Source: VBWE01 sp943372645 (GTDB lineage: Bacteria > Bacteroidota > Bacteroidia > Palsa-965). From it: a DNA stretch of 64,000 nucleotides. The stretch is taken from positions 1 to 64,000 of the forward strand of contig CALRZN010000027.1 of NCBI GenBank assembly GCA_943372645.1. Direction: 5' to 3'. The notes beneath the pieces were generated by a model. The model saw nothing but the letters and a program-made list of their open reading frames with translations, did not search any database and had not been told where the DNA came from. Made by a program: the position numbers and the translations under genes. Of the stretch, positions 9,040-17,558 are shown in pieces (position 1 is the stretch's first letter; each line of letters opens with the position of its first letter).

Positions 9040-10389
9040 TTAACGCGGACGCGGTGAGCTGTTCCCGGAATTGGAGCGGCTGCTGTTTCCGCTGCTGCTG
9101 CTGTTACCCGATGAGCGGCCCGAAGACGAACTTCCCGACGATGCGTTGCCGGAAGAAGTGGACTGGTGCGGACGTGATTCGCGCGGAGTCGGAGCAGGAT
9201 CCTGTTTCGGACGCTCGGTGCGCGGTGTGCTGCTGCCGCCATCGTTACGGCCGCTGTTTGACGGACGCTCGCTGGTGCTGGAAGGCGGTGTGTACACCGG
9301 GCGTTCACGGCCCTGTTCGCTGCTGCCTGAACCGCTGGTCGGGCGGGTAGAAGTTTCCGAAGGCGTGCTGATGGTTGAGTTGTTGTCAACCGGGCGGGTA
9401 TAAACCGGCGTGGTGCGGTTGGAAATGGTAGAAACAGGCGGCGTTGTTTTTACACCGATCGTTTTGTCTAACTCTTCGCGTGATACCGGTGCCACACCAT
9501 TGTTGGCTACAGTAAGTTCGCTCATTACACGTTCACCCAGGGTGCCGTTGTTCACCGCCATGCCACCATCACGTTCGTTTGACGAGGGCGAGCGGCGCGG
9601 ACCGTAGTAGTAACTGTTGTTGTCGTAGCTGTTGAAATAGTTGTTGTCGTACAGGCCGCTGTAATAGCCGTTGTACCAGCCGTTATAGTAGCCATTGTTG
9701 TAACCGTTCCAGTAGCCGTAGCCTGCACCCCAGTAGTTCGGGTACGGATTCCAGCCCCAGTTGTTGTAGCCCCAGCCGTAGTTGCACCACGGATCATAAA
9801 AACCGTTGTATCCCCAGCCGTTGTTCCAGCCATTGCCCCAGCCGTTGTTCCAGCTGCAGCCCCAGCCGGTGCCCCAGCCCCAGCCGTTATTGTAATACCA
9901 GTTTGTTGAAGGGAAATAGTTGTAGGTATAATACGAAGGACCCCACCAGTTGTAACCCATGTAAATGCTCGTGCCCCAGTTGTAGGGGTTGCCGGTGTAC
10001 CAGTAGGAGTTGGTGTAGTAGTTATCGTAATAACCGTACGAATAAACCGGGTTATAGAAGCGGCGGATGCGCGTGGTGTATTCGTAATCGTAATAATCGT
10101 CGTAGTTAAAATCTTTATCGTAATAGTCCGGCTCTTTTTTCGAGCGGGCTTCGGCTGCTGCGGCAGCTTCTTCGCGTTTGCGGGCTTCGTCGCGGGCTAT
10201 GGCATCGGCTTCACGCTGCTTGCGGTCGGCTTCTTTTTTGGCGCGGAAAGCAGCCCAGTCGGCCTTTGAATCGGCCGAGGAATAGTACGCATCATCCGTT
10301 TCTGACGCACTTGATTTGCCGATGCTCGTGCAGGAGGAGAACGAAATAGCTGCAAGGGCGGCAAAGGATACAGTGTAAAGCAGTTTCAT
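9040..10389 (-). CDS. Tyr/Trp/Asn/Gly-rich low-complexity lipoprotein
   Basis: 449 aa from the ATG at 10389 (MKLLYTVSFAALAAISFSSC), chosen because it starts a clean lipoprotein signal with Cys at the cleavage site; an in-frame ATG nine codons upstream gives a poor signal. After a charged, Ala/Glu/Lys-rich coiled stretch (about 40-85), residues about 100-270 are almost only Y, N, W, G and D. Residues about 280-449 are Ser/Thr/Pro/Arg-rich and disordered. I recognise a similar layout next to OmpP1 and proS in other Bacteroidota, but no function is established. It probably sits at the outer membrane and may be aggregation-prone or matrix-forming (inference). Confidence 0.8.
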   Translation of the reverse strand: MKLLYTVSFAALAAISFSSCTSIGKSSASETDDAYYSSADSKADWAAFRAKKEADRKQREADAIARDEARKREEAAAAAEARSKKEPDYYDKDFNYDDYYDYEYTTRIRRFYNPVYSYGYYDNYYTNSYWYTGNPYNWGTSIYMGYNWWGPSYYTYNYFPSTNWYYNNGWGWGTGWGCSWNNGWGNGWNNGWGYNGFYDPWCNYGWGYNNWGWNPYPNYWGAGYGYWNGYNNGYYNGWYNGYYSGLYDNNYFNSYDNNSYYYGPRRSPSSNERDGGMAVNNGTLGERVMSELTVANNGVAPVSREELDKTIGVKTTPPVSTISNRTTPVYTRPVDNNSTISTPSETSTRPTSGSGSSEQGRERPVYTPPSSTSERPSNSGRNDGGSSTPRTERPKQDPAPTPRESRPHQSTSSGNASSGSSSSGRSSGNSSSSGNSSRSNSGNSSPRPR

Positions 10390-10516
10390 TTTTTTGCTTT
10401 TTACAAGGTTGAACATCCAATTATTAAGAACATGCCGTGCGCGTGTGGGATGATTTTATTCCTAATTTTGGCAAAATTCTTCTGTCTAAAGGTACAAATT
10501 TTATACCAAACACAAT

Positions 10517-11992
10517 ATGTCGAAGGAAATTTCAACACGTGCTGAAGATTACTCAAAATGGTACAACGATTTAGTTGTAAAAGCCAATCTCGCTGACCAC
10601 TCCGCTGTGCGCGGATGTATGGTGATAAAGCCCTATGGATACTCCATCTGGGAGAAAATGCAGGCCGCACTCGATAAAATGTTTAAAGACACCGGCCACG
10701 TAAATGCATACTTCCCGCTTTTCGTGCCTAAAAGCCTTTTTGAGGCCGAAGAAAAGAATGCAGAAGGCTTTGCCAAAGAGTGTGCCATCGTTACCCACTA
10801 CCGCCTCAAAACCGACCCCGACCGCCCGGGCAAACTGATGGTTGACCCGACCGCCAAACTGGAGGAAGAACTGATTGTGCGTCCGACCAGCGAAGCCATC
10901 ATCTGGAATACCTACAAAAGCTGGATTACCAGCTACCGCGACCTGCCGATTCTCGTAAACCAGTGGGCCAACGTGGTGCGCTGGGAGATGCGTACGCGCC
11001 TGTTTCTGCGTACCGCTGAATTCCTGTGGCAGGAAGGACATACCGCACACGCCACCAAGGCCGAAGCCATTGAAGAAACCGAGCGCATGCTGGAAGTGTA
11101 TGCCCATTTTGCCGAAGAATTCCTGGCCATGCCGGTAATCAAAGGCATTAAAACCGCCAACGAACGGTTTGCCGGTGCCGAAGAAACCTATTGCATCGAG
11201 GCACTGATGCAGGACGGAAAAGCGCTGCAGGCCGGAACATCACACTTCCTCGGGCAGAATTTTGCGAAAGCCTTTGATGTAAAATACCTGAGCAAGGAAA
11301 ACAAACAGGAGTTTGTATGGGCCACTTCGTGGGGCGTTTCTACCCGCCTGATGGGGGCACTGATCATGAGCCACAGCGACGATAACGGATTGGTTATTCC
11401 GCCGAAACTGGCGCCGATACAGGTAGTGATTGTACCGATCTTCAAAACCGATGAAGAATTTGCGCGCATCACCGAAAAAGCAAATGCCATTATCAAAGCA
11501 TTAAACGACAAAGGCATCAGCGTAAAATTTGATGACCGCGATACGTACCGTCCCGGCTTTAAATTTGCCGAGCACGAACTGCGCGGTGTGCCGGTGCGTA
11601 TGGCCATCGGTCCGAAAGACCTCGAAAACGGAACCGTTGAACTCGCCCGCCGCGATACGCTGGAGAAGAAACCGGTTGCCATGGAAGGCATTGAAGACTA
11701 CATCACCGCCCTGCTCGACGAGATACAGAAAAACCTGTACACCCGCGCGCTCGAACGCCGTGATGCGATGACGCACAGCGTAGATACCTGGGCCGATTTT
11801 GAAGCTGCATTAGACAAAGGCGGCTTTATCATGGCGCACTGGGACGGTACACCGGAAACCGAAGAAGCGATTAAAGACAAAACCAAGGCAACCATCCGCT
11901 GCATCCCGCTGAACAACAAGCAGGAGGCCGGAACCTGTATTCTTACCGGCAAGCCGTCGGCACAGCGCGTGGTGTTTGCACGGGCGTATTAA
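10517..11992 (+). CDS. proS: Prolyl-tRNA synthetase (short, archaeal/eukaryotic-like type)
   Basis: 491 aa. Charges tRNA-Pro with proline. Class II synthetase core: N-terminal YSKWYNDLVVKANLADHS, the motif 2 region around RWEMRTRLFLRTAEFLWQEG with HTAHAT after it, and motif 3 with GVSTRLMGALIMSHSDD. It is followed by the HGTP anticodon-binding domain (about 285-380) and the C-terminal domain typical of this subtype, ending in ARAY. The length and the lack of the ~180-residue editing insertion between motifs 2 and 3 identify the short ProRS form rather than the E. coli form. It is divergent from the YW-rich lipoprotein gene, and a partner gene follows after 18 nt. Confidence 0.96.
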   Translation: MSKEISTRAEDYSKWYNDLVVKANLADHSAVRGCMVIKPYGYSIWEKMQAALDKMFKDTGHVNAYFPLFVPKSLFEAEEKNAEGFAKECAIVTHYRLKTDPDRPGKLMVDPTAKLEEELIVRPTSEAIIWNTYKSWITSYRDLPILVNQWANVVRWEMRTRLFLRTAEFLWQEGHTAHATKAEAIEETERMLEVYAHFAEEFLAMPVIKGIKTANERFAGAEETYCIEALMQDGKALQAGTSHFLGQNFAKAFDVKYLSKENKQEFVWATSWGVSTRLMGALIMSHSDDNGLVIPPKLAPIQVVIVPIFKTDEEFARITEKANAIIKALNDKGISVKFDDRDTYRPGFKFAEHELRGVPVRMAIGPKDLENGTVELARRDTLEKKPVAMEGIEDYITALLDEIQKNLYTRALERRDAMTHSVDTWADFEAALDKGGFIMAHWDGTPETEEAIKDKTKATIRCIPLNNKQEAGTCILTGKPSAQRVVFARAY

Positions 11993-12010
11993 TTCAGAAC
12001 GATAAAAAGT

Positions 12011-12700
12011 ATGGCACAGCCTGAATCCAAAGCCATTATCTTGAAACTGCTGAAAGAAAAATCGGCACTGAAGCAGGATGTATTTCACCAGACCATTGCG
12101 CTGTTTAAAGAATTTAAAAGCGTGGTGCAGGAACTGGCAACCGAACTGCAGCCCGAAGCGCGTGCCATTGACAAACGCCTGGTGGTGGATTTCCAGGACA
12201 AAAGCGAATACGAATTTGAGCTGCGTGTGGCGGGCGATGTGCTTATTTTTAACATGCACACCAACGTATTTGAGTTCGACAAGTCGCACCCGCTGTGGCG
12301 CACGGCTTATGTGCGTGATACGCCGCACAACAGTTTCTGCGGGCAGATCAGCGTGTACAATTTCCTGAACGATTCGTTTAAGTTCAACCGTATAAACGAT
12401 ACCGGTTACCTGCTGGCCCGCCTGTTCATCAATTCGGAGAAACATTATTTTGTTGATGGCAAACGCCAGCTCGGTTTCCTGTACAATGATTTTGTAAACA
12501 ACATCATTGACAAAGCGGCCATGCGTCGTATTGCCGAATCGCTGATTATTTACGCGCTCGATTTCGACCTGTACACGCCGCCGTTTGATGCGGTGAAAGA
12601 AGTCAGCGTACTGCAGATTATGGAAGCGAGTATCAGCAACAATGTGAAAACAGCGAAACGGCTGGGATTCCGGTTCCAGGCGGATAATGATATGGAGTAA
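12011..12700 (+). CDS. Conserved hypothetical cytosolic protein downstream of proS
   Basis: 229 aa with no signal peptide or TM segment. The N-terminal ~60 residues are helical and Lys/Glu-rich (ILKLLKEKSALKQDVFHQTI). A central alpha/beta part follows (FELRVAGDVLIFNMHTNVFEF, DTPHNSFCGQISVYNFLND). I do not recognise a named domain. It starts 18 nt after proS on the same strand, so it is probably co-transcribed with it and might have a role linked to translation or a housekeeping function (inference from position only). Confidence 0.8.
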   Translation: MAQPESKAIILKLLKEKSALKQDVFHQTIALFKEFKSVVQELATELQPEARAIDKRLVVDFQDKSEYEFELRVAGDVLIFNMHTNVFEFDKSHPLWRTAYVRDTPHNSFCGQISVYNFLNDSFKFNRINDTGYLLARLFINSEKHYFVDGKRQLGFLYNDFVNNIIDKAAMRRIAESLIIYALDFDLYTPPFDAVKEVSVLQIMEASISNNVKTAKRLGFRFQADNDME

Positions 12701-12743
12701 ACTTTTTATTAAAAACCGGTAGAAGTGCCCAGCTAAATACGCC

Positions 12744-13169
12744 ATGAAAACAATCCGAAACACAATTATCCTTCTTGCCGCAGTTGCTGTGCTGCCTTTT
12801 GTATCCTGCAAAAAATATGAAGAAGGTCCGGCACTGAGCCTGCGTTCAAAAGCGGCGCGCGTTGCCAATACGTGGAAGATCGAATCCTACACGGTTAACG
12901 GTACCGACCAGACGGCAAACATCCAGGCGTTGCTTCCGAATTATACAGAAACGTATGACAAAGACGGCAATTACAGCTTTGCATACACCGGCAATTCGGG
13001 CAGCGGGCGCTGGGAGTTCCAGAATAACGACCTCGAAATTAAACGCAACGGGGTGAGTAACCAGTCGTCGGAAACGTTGATTATCCTTAAACTCAAGGAG
13101 AAGGAATTCTGGTACCAGATTAAAGACGGAAGCGATACGGAAGAGGTGCACCTTGTGCCTGCGGACTGA
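12744..13169 (+). CDS. Lipocalin-like lipoprotein
   Basis: 141 aa. Lipoprotein signal MKTIRNTIILLAAVAVLPFVSC with Cys22. The mature part begins KKYEEGPALSLRSKAARVANTWKIES, a pattern typical of the small Bacteroidota lipoproteins annotated as lipocalin-like: Trp-Lys near the start of a beta-barrel, then YDKDGNYSF, SGRWEF and a final EEVHL strand. Ligand unknown. It lies 43 nt after the proS partner gene and may share its transcript. Expected in the periplasm or outer-membrane leaflet. Confidence 0.82.
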   Translation: MKTIRNTIILLAAVAVLPFVSCKKYEEGPALSLRSKAARVANTWKIESYTVNGTDQTANIQALLPNYTETYDKDGNYSFAYTGNSGSGRWEFQNNDLEIKRNGVSNQSSETLIILKLKEKEFWYQIKDGSDTEEVHLVPAD

Positions 13170-13243
13170 ACACAGGGCGCCCAAAAGGGCATAACCGATA
13201 CGAGTCGGTTACCGGGTTCAACCGATGACTTCAAGTCGAAGCA

Positions 13244-13408
13244 ATGGCAAATCCCGCCAGGAGTCTGAACTGTCATTCAAACGATTTGCGTTTTTCGCAG
13301 TTTGATGTATATGATGAAACCTACATTATAGCTCATGGAAGCTGCTCCGAGCAGGATTCAGTGGTGTACACGGCGTTTTATCTTTATACGGTTACGCGGG
13401 GGAAGTGA
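13244..13408 (+). CDS. Possible 54-aa open frame or 3' gene relic
   Basis: An ATG at 13244 opens a frame ending at a TGA (13406-13408). It contains a protein-like stretch (QFDVYDETYIIAHGSC, then QDSVVYTAFYLYTVTRGK). The frame overlaps the first 18-bp direct repeat. No ribosome-binding site or family is recognised. It may be the remaining 3' end of a gene displaced by the insertion at 13.4-15.6 kb, or chance. The rest of the 13170-13413 gap shows two short hairpins (GCCC AAAA GGGC; AACCGA/TCGGTT near 13190-13212) but nothing else. Confidence 0.22.
   Translation: MANPARSLNCHSNDLRFSQFDVYDETYIIAHGSCSEQDSVVYTAFYLYTVTRGK
13384..13402. repeat. 18-bp direct repeat, left copy
   Basis: TTATACGGTTACGCGGGG, identical to 15611-15628 in the same orientation. 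The two copies bracket the gene pair 13414-15575, which is visibly AT-richer than the flanks. It could be a target or attachment-site duplication. Confidence 0.6.
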
Positions 13409-13413
13409 TTCTT

Positions 13414-14082
13414 TTACTTTTCCGGATTAAATTTGGTGCGTAAAGCCTGATTTTCTTTCATTTGCTCTCCGATAAGAGCGGTAAGTTCACTGATAACATT
13501 TCCCCATGGAGCTTTCGCACTGGTTTGCATATTTTTAAAGGCGTTTGGCGGCGAAGCATTCCAGTTAAATGCTTTCTCCATTTCATCTATGCCTATATCG
13601 CCTCCTTTTAAATGTACATACAAACGACCCTGGCGGAGCGCATGCCGTCGGCTGTAAAGCAATTCAGATTGATCCAGCATCGCACGTCCGCCCCGGAAAA
13701 GAGTAACGGCCAGTAAAATCATTAAACCAAAAAAGGTAAAACTGAGAATAAACTGCTCTATTAATTGAATATTTTCAATGTTCTTAGGAAAGTAATAAGA
13801 ACAAATTATTCGAATACATGCAAACAGGGCTGATAAAAAAACAGCGATTATTCCACTTATATAATACAAATTTCCCCGCCTGTTATATCTTTCCGCCCTT
13901 TCCGATAGCTTTTCAATGGCTTTTTCAACAAACAGGTCGGTTACTGCAAGTTTGTAAGCTTTGATTGTATATGTTTCTTTTTCGATTTCTTTTGGATAGA
14001 GTGCTGTTGTATGATTTAAAATGGCTATCAGGGCATCATACCTTTTTTTTACCGTATCAACCTGTTTGCTTTCGAGTTCCAT
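13414..14082 (-). CDS. Two-TM protein with coiled-coil ends, unrecognised
   Basis: 222 aa. A charged helical N-terminus (about 1-70) precedes two TM segments (about 73-95 and 110-132). The C-terminal cytosolic part (FRGGRAMLDQSELLYSRRHA, then an Asn/Pro-containing stretch with FNWNASPPNAFKNM and APWGNVISELTALIGEQM) ends in a coiled coil. The layout (two TM segments in the middle of a helical protein) resembles the two-TM effector modules (SLATT-like) known from nucleotide-signalling defence loci, but I cannot show homology. It is divergent from a radical SAM gene across a 242-bp gap with a perfect palindrome, and the pair is bracketed by direct repeats. Confidence 0.7.
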   Translation of the reverse strand: MELESKQVDTVKKRYDALIAILNHTTALYPKEIEKETYTIKAYKLAVTDLFVEKAIEKLSERAERYNRRGNLYYISGIIAVFLSALFACIRIICSYYFPKNIENIQLIEQFILSFTFFGLMILLAVTLFRGGRAMLDQSELLYSRRHALRQGRLYVHLKGGDIGIDEMEKAFNWNASPPNAFKNMQTSAKAPWGNVISELTALIGEQMKENQALRTKFNPEK

Positions 14083-14145
14083 TGCTATATGTATTTTGCG
14101 TATTTTTTAGTTTATTATTTAAGGTAAATATAAAAAATATGAATT

Positions 14146-14174
14146 GTTATTTTGTCATGTTATGACAAAATAAC
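14146..14174. promoter_or_regulatory. Perfect 13-bp inverted repeat between divergent genes
   Basis: GTTATTTTGTCAT (14146-14158), 3-nt centre, ATGACAAAATAAC (14162-14174). A further half-site-like word ATGACAAAAA occurs near 14261. The position between the two divergent genes and the symmetry fit an operator for a dimeric regulator. There is no T-tract beyond the stem, which argues against a terminator. No regulator gene is nearby. Confidence 0.5.
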
Positions 14175-14324
14175 ATAGTTATTCGTTTGTAAACGATTAA
14201 CAATTATTACTGTTATCAAACACTTAAAGTATTAGCGGCTACAGTTGTCCGATTGGCAGCATGACAAAAATTCCAGCGGATTGTGATTTGATATCACCAA
14301 GTCACAAACCAACAGGAAATATCC

Positions 14325-15575
14325 TTGAAAAACATCCTCTTTATTACGTTTGACCTGATTCGTCCCGGCGAACCTTCAAAATCACTGGCAATCGGGTCAA
14401 TACTGGCTTATCTGAAACATAGACCCGGTAAGACATATACTGGTAAGGCAGATCACCTTTCGATCAATATGCTTAACCTGGAAGGGAAGTCCCGTCCGGC
14501 TGATTTTTATGCGGAACTGTCAAAATATGAACTGAATGAATACGACTATATCGCATTATCCGCTTATATCTGGAATGAATACCTGATAAATCCTTTTATT
14601 TCTTTCCTGCGTGAATTGGGCTTCCGGAATAAAATTGTTCTCGGTGGCTACCAGATTGCTTATACGTCAAAACCGGAATTACAAACGACCTATCCGGATT
14701 GCCAGCATTTCATCATTGGTTATGCCGAGGCATCAACAGATTTGCTTTGCAGGCAGAAGGGGACAGAACTACCGCTATTTTTGGAAACAGCAGTTGATTT
14801 TTATGAAATACCGTCGCCATACATTACCGGGGAAATTGGGGTCAGCGGGAATACAACTATGCTTCGAATGGAAACGAAGCGGGGCTGTCCTTACCGTTGC
14901 TCATTTTGCGCTCACCGTGATCTCGTAAAAAAGAAAGTCAGTTGTTTTCATCACAACAAGGTTAATGATGAACTGGAGTTTCTCAGCATTGCCGGAGTAG
15001 AACGGGTAAATGTGTTGGATCCGATATTTAATGCCGGTTCCGAATACCTTTCTGTAATGAATAAAATAGCCACCTCCTGCATTCAAACACGATTCAATAT
15101 TCAAACACGTTTTGAAAATATCAAAGGATCGGAGGGACAGCAATTCCTGGAATTTTGCACTTCCGGAAATTTTTATCTTGAATTTGGCCTGCAAACGGCA
15201 AACAGGAAGGAGTCTGAAACAATAAAGCGTGCAAATAATATTGACCAGATAAAAGCGGTTTTGAAAACCCTTGCATCTTATAAAATAGGTTTTGAAGTCA
15301 GCCTTATTTATGGACTGCCGGGGCAAACCCTGTCCAGTTTCCGGGAGAGTATTGCTTTTCTTCAGGATTTTGGCTGTGGAAATATAAAGGCATATCCACT
15401 TATGCTATTAAAAGGCACTTCACTTTATGCGGATAAAAAGCAGTGGGAAATGAAAGAAGAGGTAATGGGAGGCTTTAATATTCCAGTAGTTACGTCCTCT
15501 AACTCATTTACAAGAGCGGATTGGTTAAAAATGGATGAGATTGCAAATGAATTGATGACAACTGAACGGATTTAA
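14325..15575 (+). CDS. B12-binding-type radical SAM enzyme
   Basis: 416 aa. The start codon appears to be TTG at 14325, preceded by AGGAA; the next Met is 49 codons inside and would remove the first strand KNILFITFDLIRPG of the cobalamin-binding-like Rossmann domain (about 1-130, with DYIALSAYIWNEY and IVLGGYQ). The radical SAM motif is CPYRCSFC (C-x3-C-x2-C, near 189-196), followed by the TIM-barrel core with LEFGLQTAN and SLIYGLPGQT. Such enzymes methylate or rearrange small molecules, lipids or peptides; no substrate peptide is visible nearby. Codon and base use is AT-richer than the neighbours, suggesting acquisition together with the divergent two-TM gene. Confidence 0.88.
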   Translation: MKNILFITFDLIRPGEPSKSLAIGSILAYLKHRPGKTYTGKADHLSINMLNLEGKSRPADFYAELSKYELNEYDYIALSAYIWNEYLINPFISFLRELGFRNKIVLGGYQIAYTSKPELQTTYPDCQHFIIGYAEASTDLLCRQKGTELPLFLETAVDFYEIPSPYITGEIGVSGNTTMLRMETKRGCPYRCSFCAHRDLVKKKVSCFHHNKVNDELEFLSIAGVERVNVLDPIFNAGSEYLSVMNKIATSCIQTRFNIQTRFENIKGSEGQQFLEFCTSGNFYLEFGLQTANRKESETIKRANNIDQIKAVLKTLASYKIGFEVSLIYGLPGQTLSSFRESIAFLQDFGCGNIKAYPLMLLKGTSLYADKKQWEMKEEVMGGFNIPVVTSSNSFTRADWLKMDEIANELMTTERI

Positions 15576-15610
15576 TAGGCATGCTTCTGTCTTGTGATCA
15601 GACCTTTTAA

Positions 15611-15628
15611 TTATACGGTTACGCGGGG
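15611..15628. repeat. 18-bp direct repeat, right copy
   Basis: Identical to 13384-13401 (TTATACGGTTACGCGGGG). Located 35 nt after the stop of the radical SAM gene; the module between the copies is about 2.2 kb. Confidence 0.6.
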
Positions 15629-15675
15629 CGAGTAAGCGCAGCCTTGTGACACCCAATGTAAACACAATCAATCGG

Positions 15676-17115
15676 TTAAAACGATTCGCTGTCTTTCTTT
15701 TTATACTGCTCCTGTTTCCGGTAATAGTTTTCAGTCTGCTTTATCATCTCATCAAATGCCGCCAGGTTTTTCTTCCGCTCATTGCCTTCAAATGATTCCA
15801 CGATGAGTTGTCGCACCGCACGCGCCACGGGTTTGTTGATGTATTCGGACAGGTGATAAAACGATGTACTGTACAGGCCAAGGGCCAGGTCATGTGAAGC
15901 TTCGGGATGTTTCTGTGCAAAGTAGCTGTATTTATCGGCGAATGCAACGATGAGTTTGGTGTCTTCCTGGAAAGAAACATGGGTGCAGAAAACATCGAAA
16001 AGTGTATCGTTTCGCAGGTCGCGGCCTGAGGCTGAAGCCAGCAGCTGGCGCGCCACATCATACTGCATGTTAAACCCGTAGGTGCTGAATTTTACCAGCA
16101 GCGGATCGGTCGTATTTTCCGGGCGTACATTGTTGAATGCGGCATAGAACTTTTTAAGGAAATTGGTATTGCGTTCGCCTTTTGTGTAGCGCTCAATCAG
16201 CGGAAAAATGGCTTTGTACCGCACGGCGACTTCCTGGCCGGGTTTCAGCTGCTCAAAAATTTCAGCCATCGCTGCCGCATCCGAATTACTGTCCCAGGTA
16301 AGGAGCGGACTTCCTTCGGGCGAATAGAAATAATTCCATGAACCATAACCGGCATACGAATCAAGATAGATGATGTTCTCCGCATCGGGTTCCTTGCCGG
16401 AACTGTCGGCCGGATAAGCAGCGGCAACGTATTTCCAGCAGATAAAATCGCGGTTTAAATGGGCAACGGTTGTGGTATCGTAATAAAACAACTCCAGGTA
16501 TCCGGAAGCTGAATCGTACGGATTTTCGTCAATAAAAATCAGCTTTCCTTCCCGTTGTGCCGCCCGTTTCACTTCCGACCAAGGCAATGCGCGGTATGTG
16601 ATGATGGATTGCAGCTGACGGTTACCGGAAGCCTGTTGCCGGTGCATGGCCAGTCCCTTTTCGGCAAAACTCCGCAGCCCATCCACATCCAGCCGTCCGA
16701 CTTCTTTGCTTACCACTTTGCCCGAACCATCAATGAGGAAAAGGGTGGGGTAAGCCGGAATATCATACGATTCTCCGAAATCAATACCTGCACGTGTTTC
16801 CATATTCATCTTTTTGCAGATGAACTGGTCGTTAAAAAACGGTCCGGTGCCTGCATCCGTAAACACATATTTACTCATATAAATGCAGGGCCCGCACCAG
16901 GTGGTGTAACAATCAACAAAAATGAGTTTGCCGCTTTTCCGGGCCTGTTTCAGCACATCGTTCCAGCTGTCGTCTGTAAAACGGATGCCGGTGTTGGCGG
17001 TAGCCGTAACATCTGCCTGCTGTGCAGTTACCGTGTTGATGCCCGAAACGCAGAGCATTAAAACAGCGAAAAGGCCGTGCAGGCGAAGGATGGGAGGGGA
17101 GGTGCGGGAGATCAT
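15676..17115 (-). CDS. Secreted thioredoxin-fold protein (two Trx-like domains)
   Basis: 479 aa from the ATG at 17115 (MISRTSPPILRLHGLFAVLM), which gives a proper signal peptide ending near TAQ; a longer frame upstream gives no signal. The first thioredoxin-like domain (about 45-155) carries WCGPC (Cys74, Cys77) and the cis-Pro region IPAYPTLFLI. A second, related stretch (about 175-290, starting ITYRALPWSEVKRAAQREGKLIFI) keeps the fold signature but has no CxxC, so it is probably structural or substrate-binding. The C-terminal ~190 residues are helical. Likely a periplasmic disulfide or thiol protein. No operon partner. Confidence 0.82.
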   Translation of the reverse strand: MISRTSPPILRLHGLFAVLMLCVSGINTVTAQQADVTATANTGIRFTDDSWNDVLKQARKSGKLIFVDCYTTWCGPCIYMSKYVFTDAGTGPFFNDQFICKKMNMETRAGIDFGESYDIPAYPTLFLIDGSGKVVSKEVGRLDVDGLRSFAEKGLAMHRQQASGNRQLQSIITYRALPWSEVKRAAQREGKLIFIDENPYDSASGYLELFYYDTTTVAHLNRDFICWKYVAAAYPADSSGKEPDAENIIYLDSYAGYGSWNYFYSPEGSPLLTWDSNSDAAAMAEIFEQLKPGQEVAVRYKAIFPLIERYTKGERNTNFLKKFYAAFNNVRPENTTDPLLVKFSTYGFNMQYDVARQLLASASGRDLRNDTLFDVFCTHVSFQEDTKLIVAFADKYSYFAQKHPEASHDLALGLYSTSFYHLSEYINKPVARAVRQLIVESFEGNERKKNLAAFDEMIKQTENYYRKQEQYKKKDSESF

Positions 17116-17298
17116 TGTCGGTTTTATTTGTATAAATAAAACGGACAGGTCGAACAGATAATTGTTACCGGATGACATGAGCTTGCAACTGGTGTTTGCC
17201 GGACATGATAGTGGCCGTGAGCTGATGTTAACTGGCAAAATGAGGGATAAAGAAGCGACATTGTCCTGGCGATTGGGTTTGAAACGTGCCGGGCAGGC

Positions 17299-17365
17299 CG
17301 ATTCCCCTACGTTTGTAAAAACAAAACGCCACCTTTTCAGGTGGCGTAGTTTGGTAGCTCGTAGG
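17299..17365. repeat. Duplicate of tRNA-Glu 3' tail plus terminator (copy 1)
   Basis: Nearly identical to 17431-17497. Both hold CGATTCCCCTACG, the terminator hairpin CGCCACC/GGTGGCG and GTAGCTCGTAGG, which on the minus strand is the last 12 nt of the tRNA-Glu acceptor end. The copy here lacks the rest of the tRNA. It may be a remnant of a second tRNA gene or an attachment-site duplication. Between the copies is another hairpin, AAAATGTCC TGT GGACATTTT (17382-17402). Confidence 0.75.
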
Positions 17366-17430
17366 AGGGCCGAGCGTTAAGAAAATGTCCTGTGGACATT
17401 TTTAGCAAGGAGCCGGGCTGCAGGGCGGGT

Positions 17431-17486
17431 CGATTCCCCTACGTTTGTAAAAACAAAACGCCACCTTTTCAGGTGGCGTGGTTTTG

Positions 17487-17497
<11 letters not shown>
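17431..17497. repeat. tRNA-Glu 3' tail plus terminator repeat (copy 2)
   Basis: The functional-side copy. TCGATTCCCCTACG (17430-17443) on the plus strand is the inverse of the tRNA T-arm CGTAGGGGAATCGA (about 17491-17504), so tRNA 3' end, terminator and this word form one long hairpin. Confidence 0.7.
17447..17478 (-). terminator. Intrinsic terminator of tRNA-Glu
   Basis: Read on the minus strand: CGCCACC, loop TGAAAA, GGTGGCG, then TTTTGTTTTT. It begins 9 nt after the tRNA end. Confidence 0.85.

Positions 17498-17558
<61 letters not shown>

Noticed and set aside
9600..9900. Dense short repeats in DNA
   Set aside because: They are the codons of the Tyr/Trp/Asn/Gly-rich protein tract, not a separate repeat element.
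11810..12868. 352-codon minus-strand frame
   Set aside because: Runs antisense across the end of proS, the next gene and the start of the lipoprotein gene, and has no motif.
17162..17380. 72-codon plus-strand frame before the tRNA repeats
   Set aside because: It runs through the duplicated terminator sequence, has no start-site signal and no protein-like composition.
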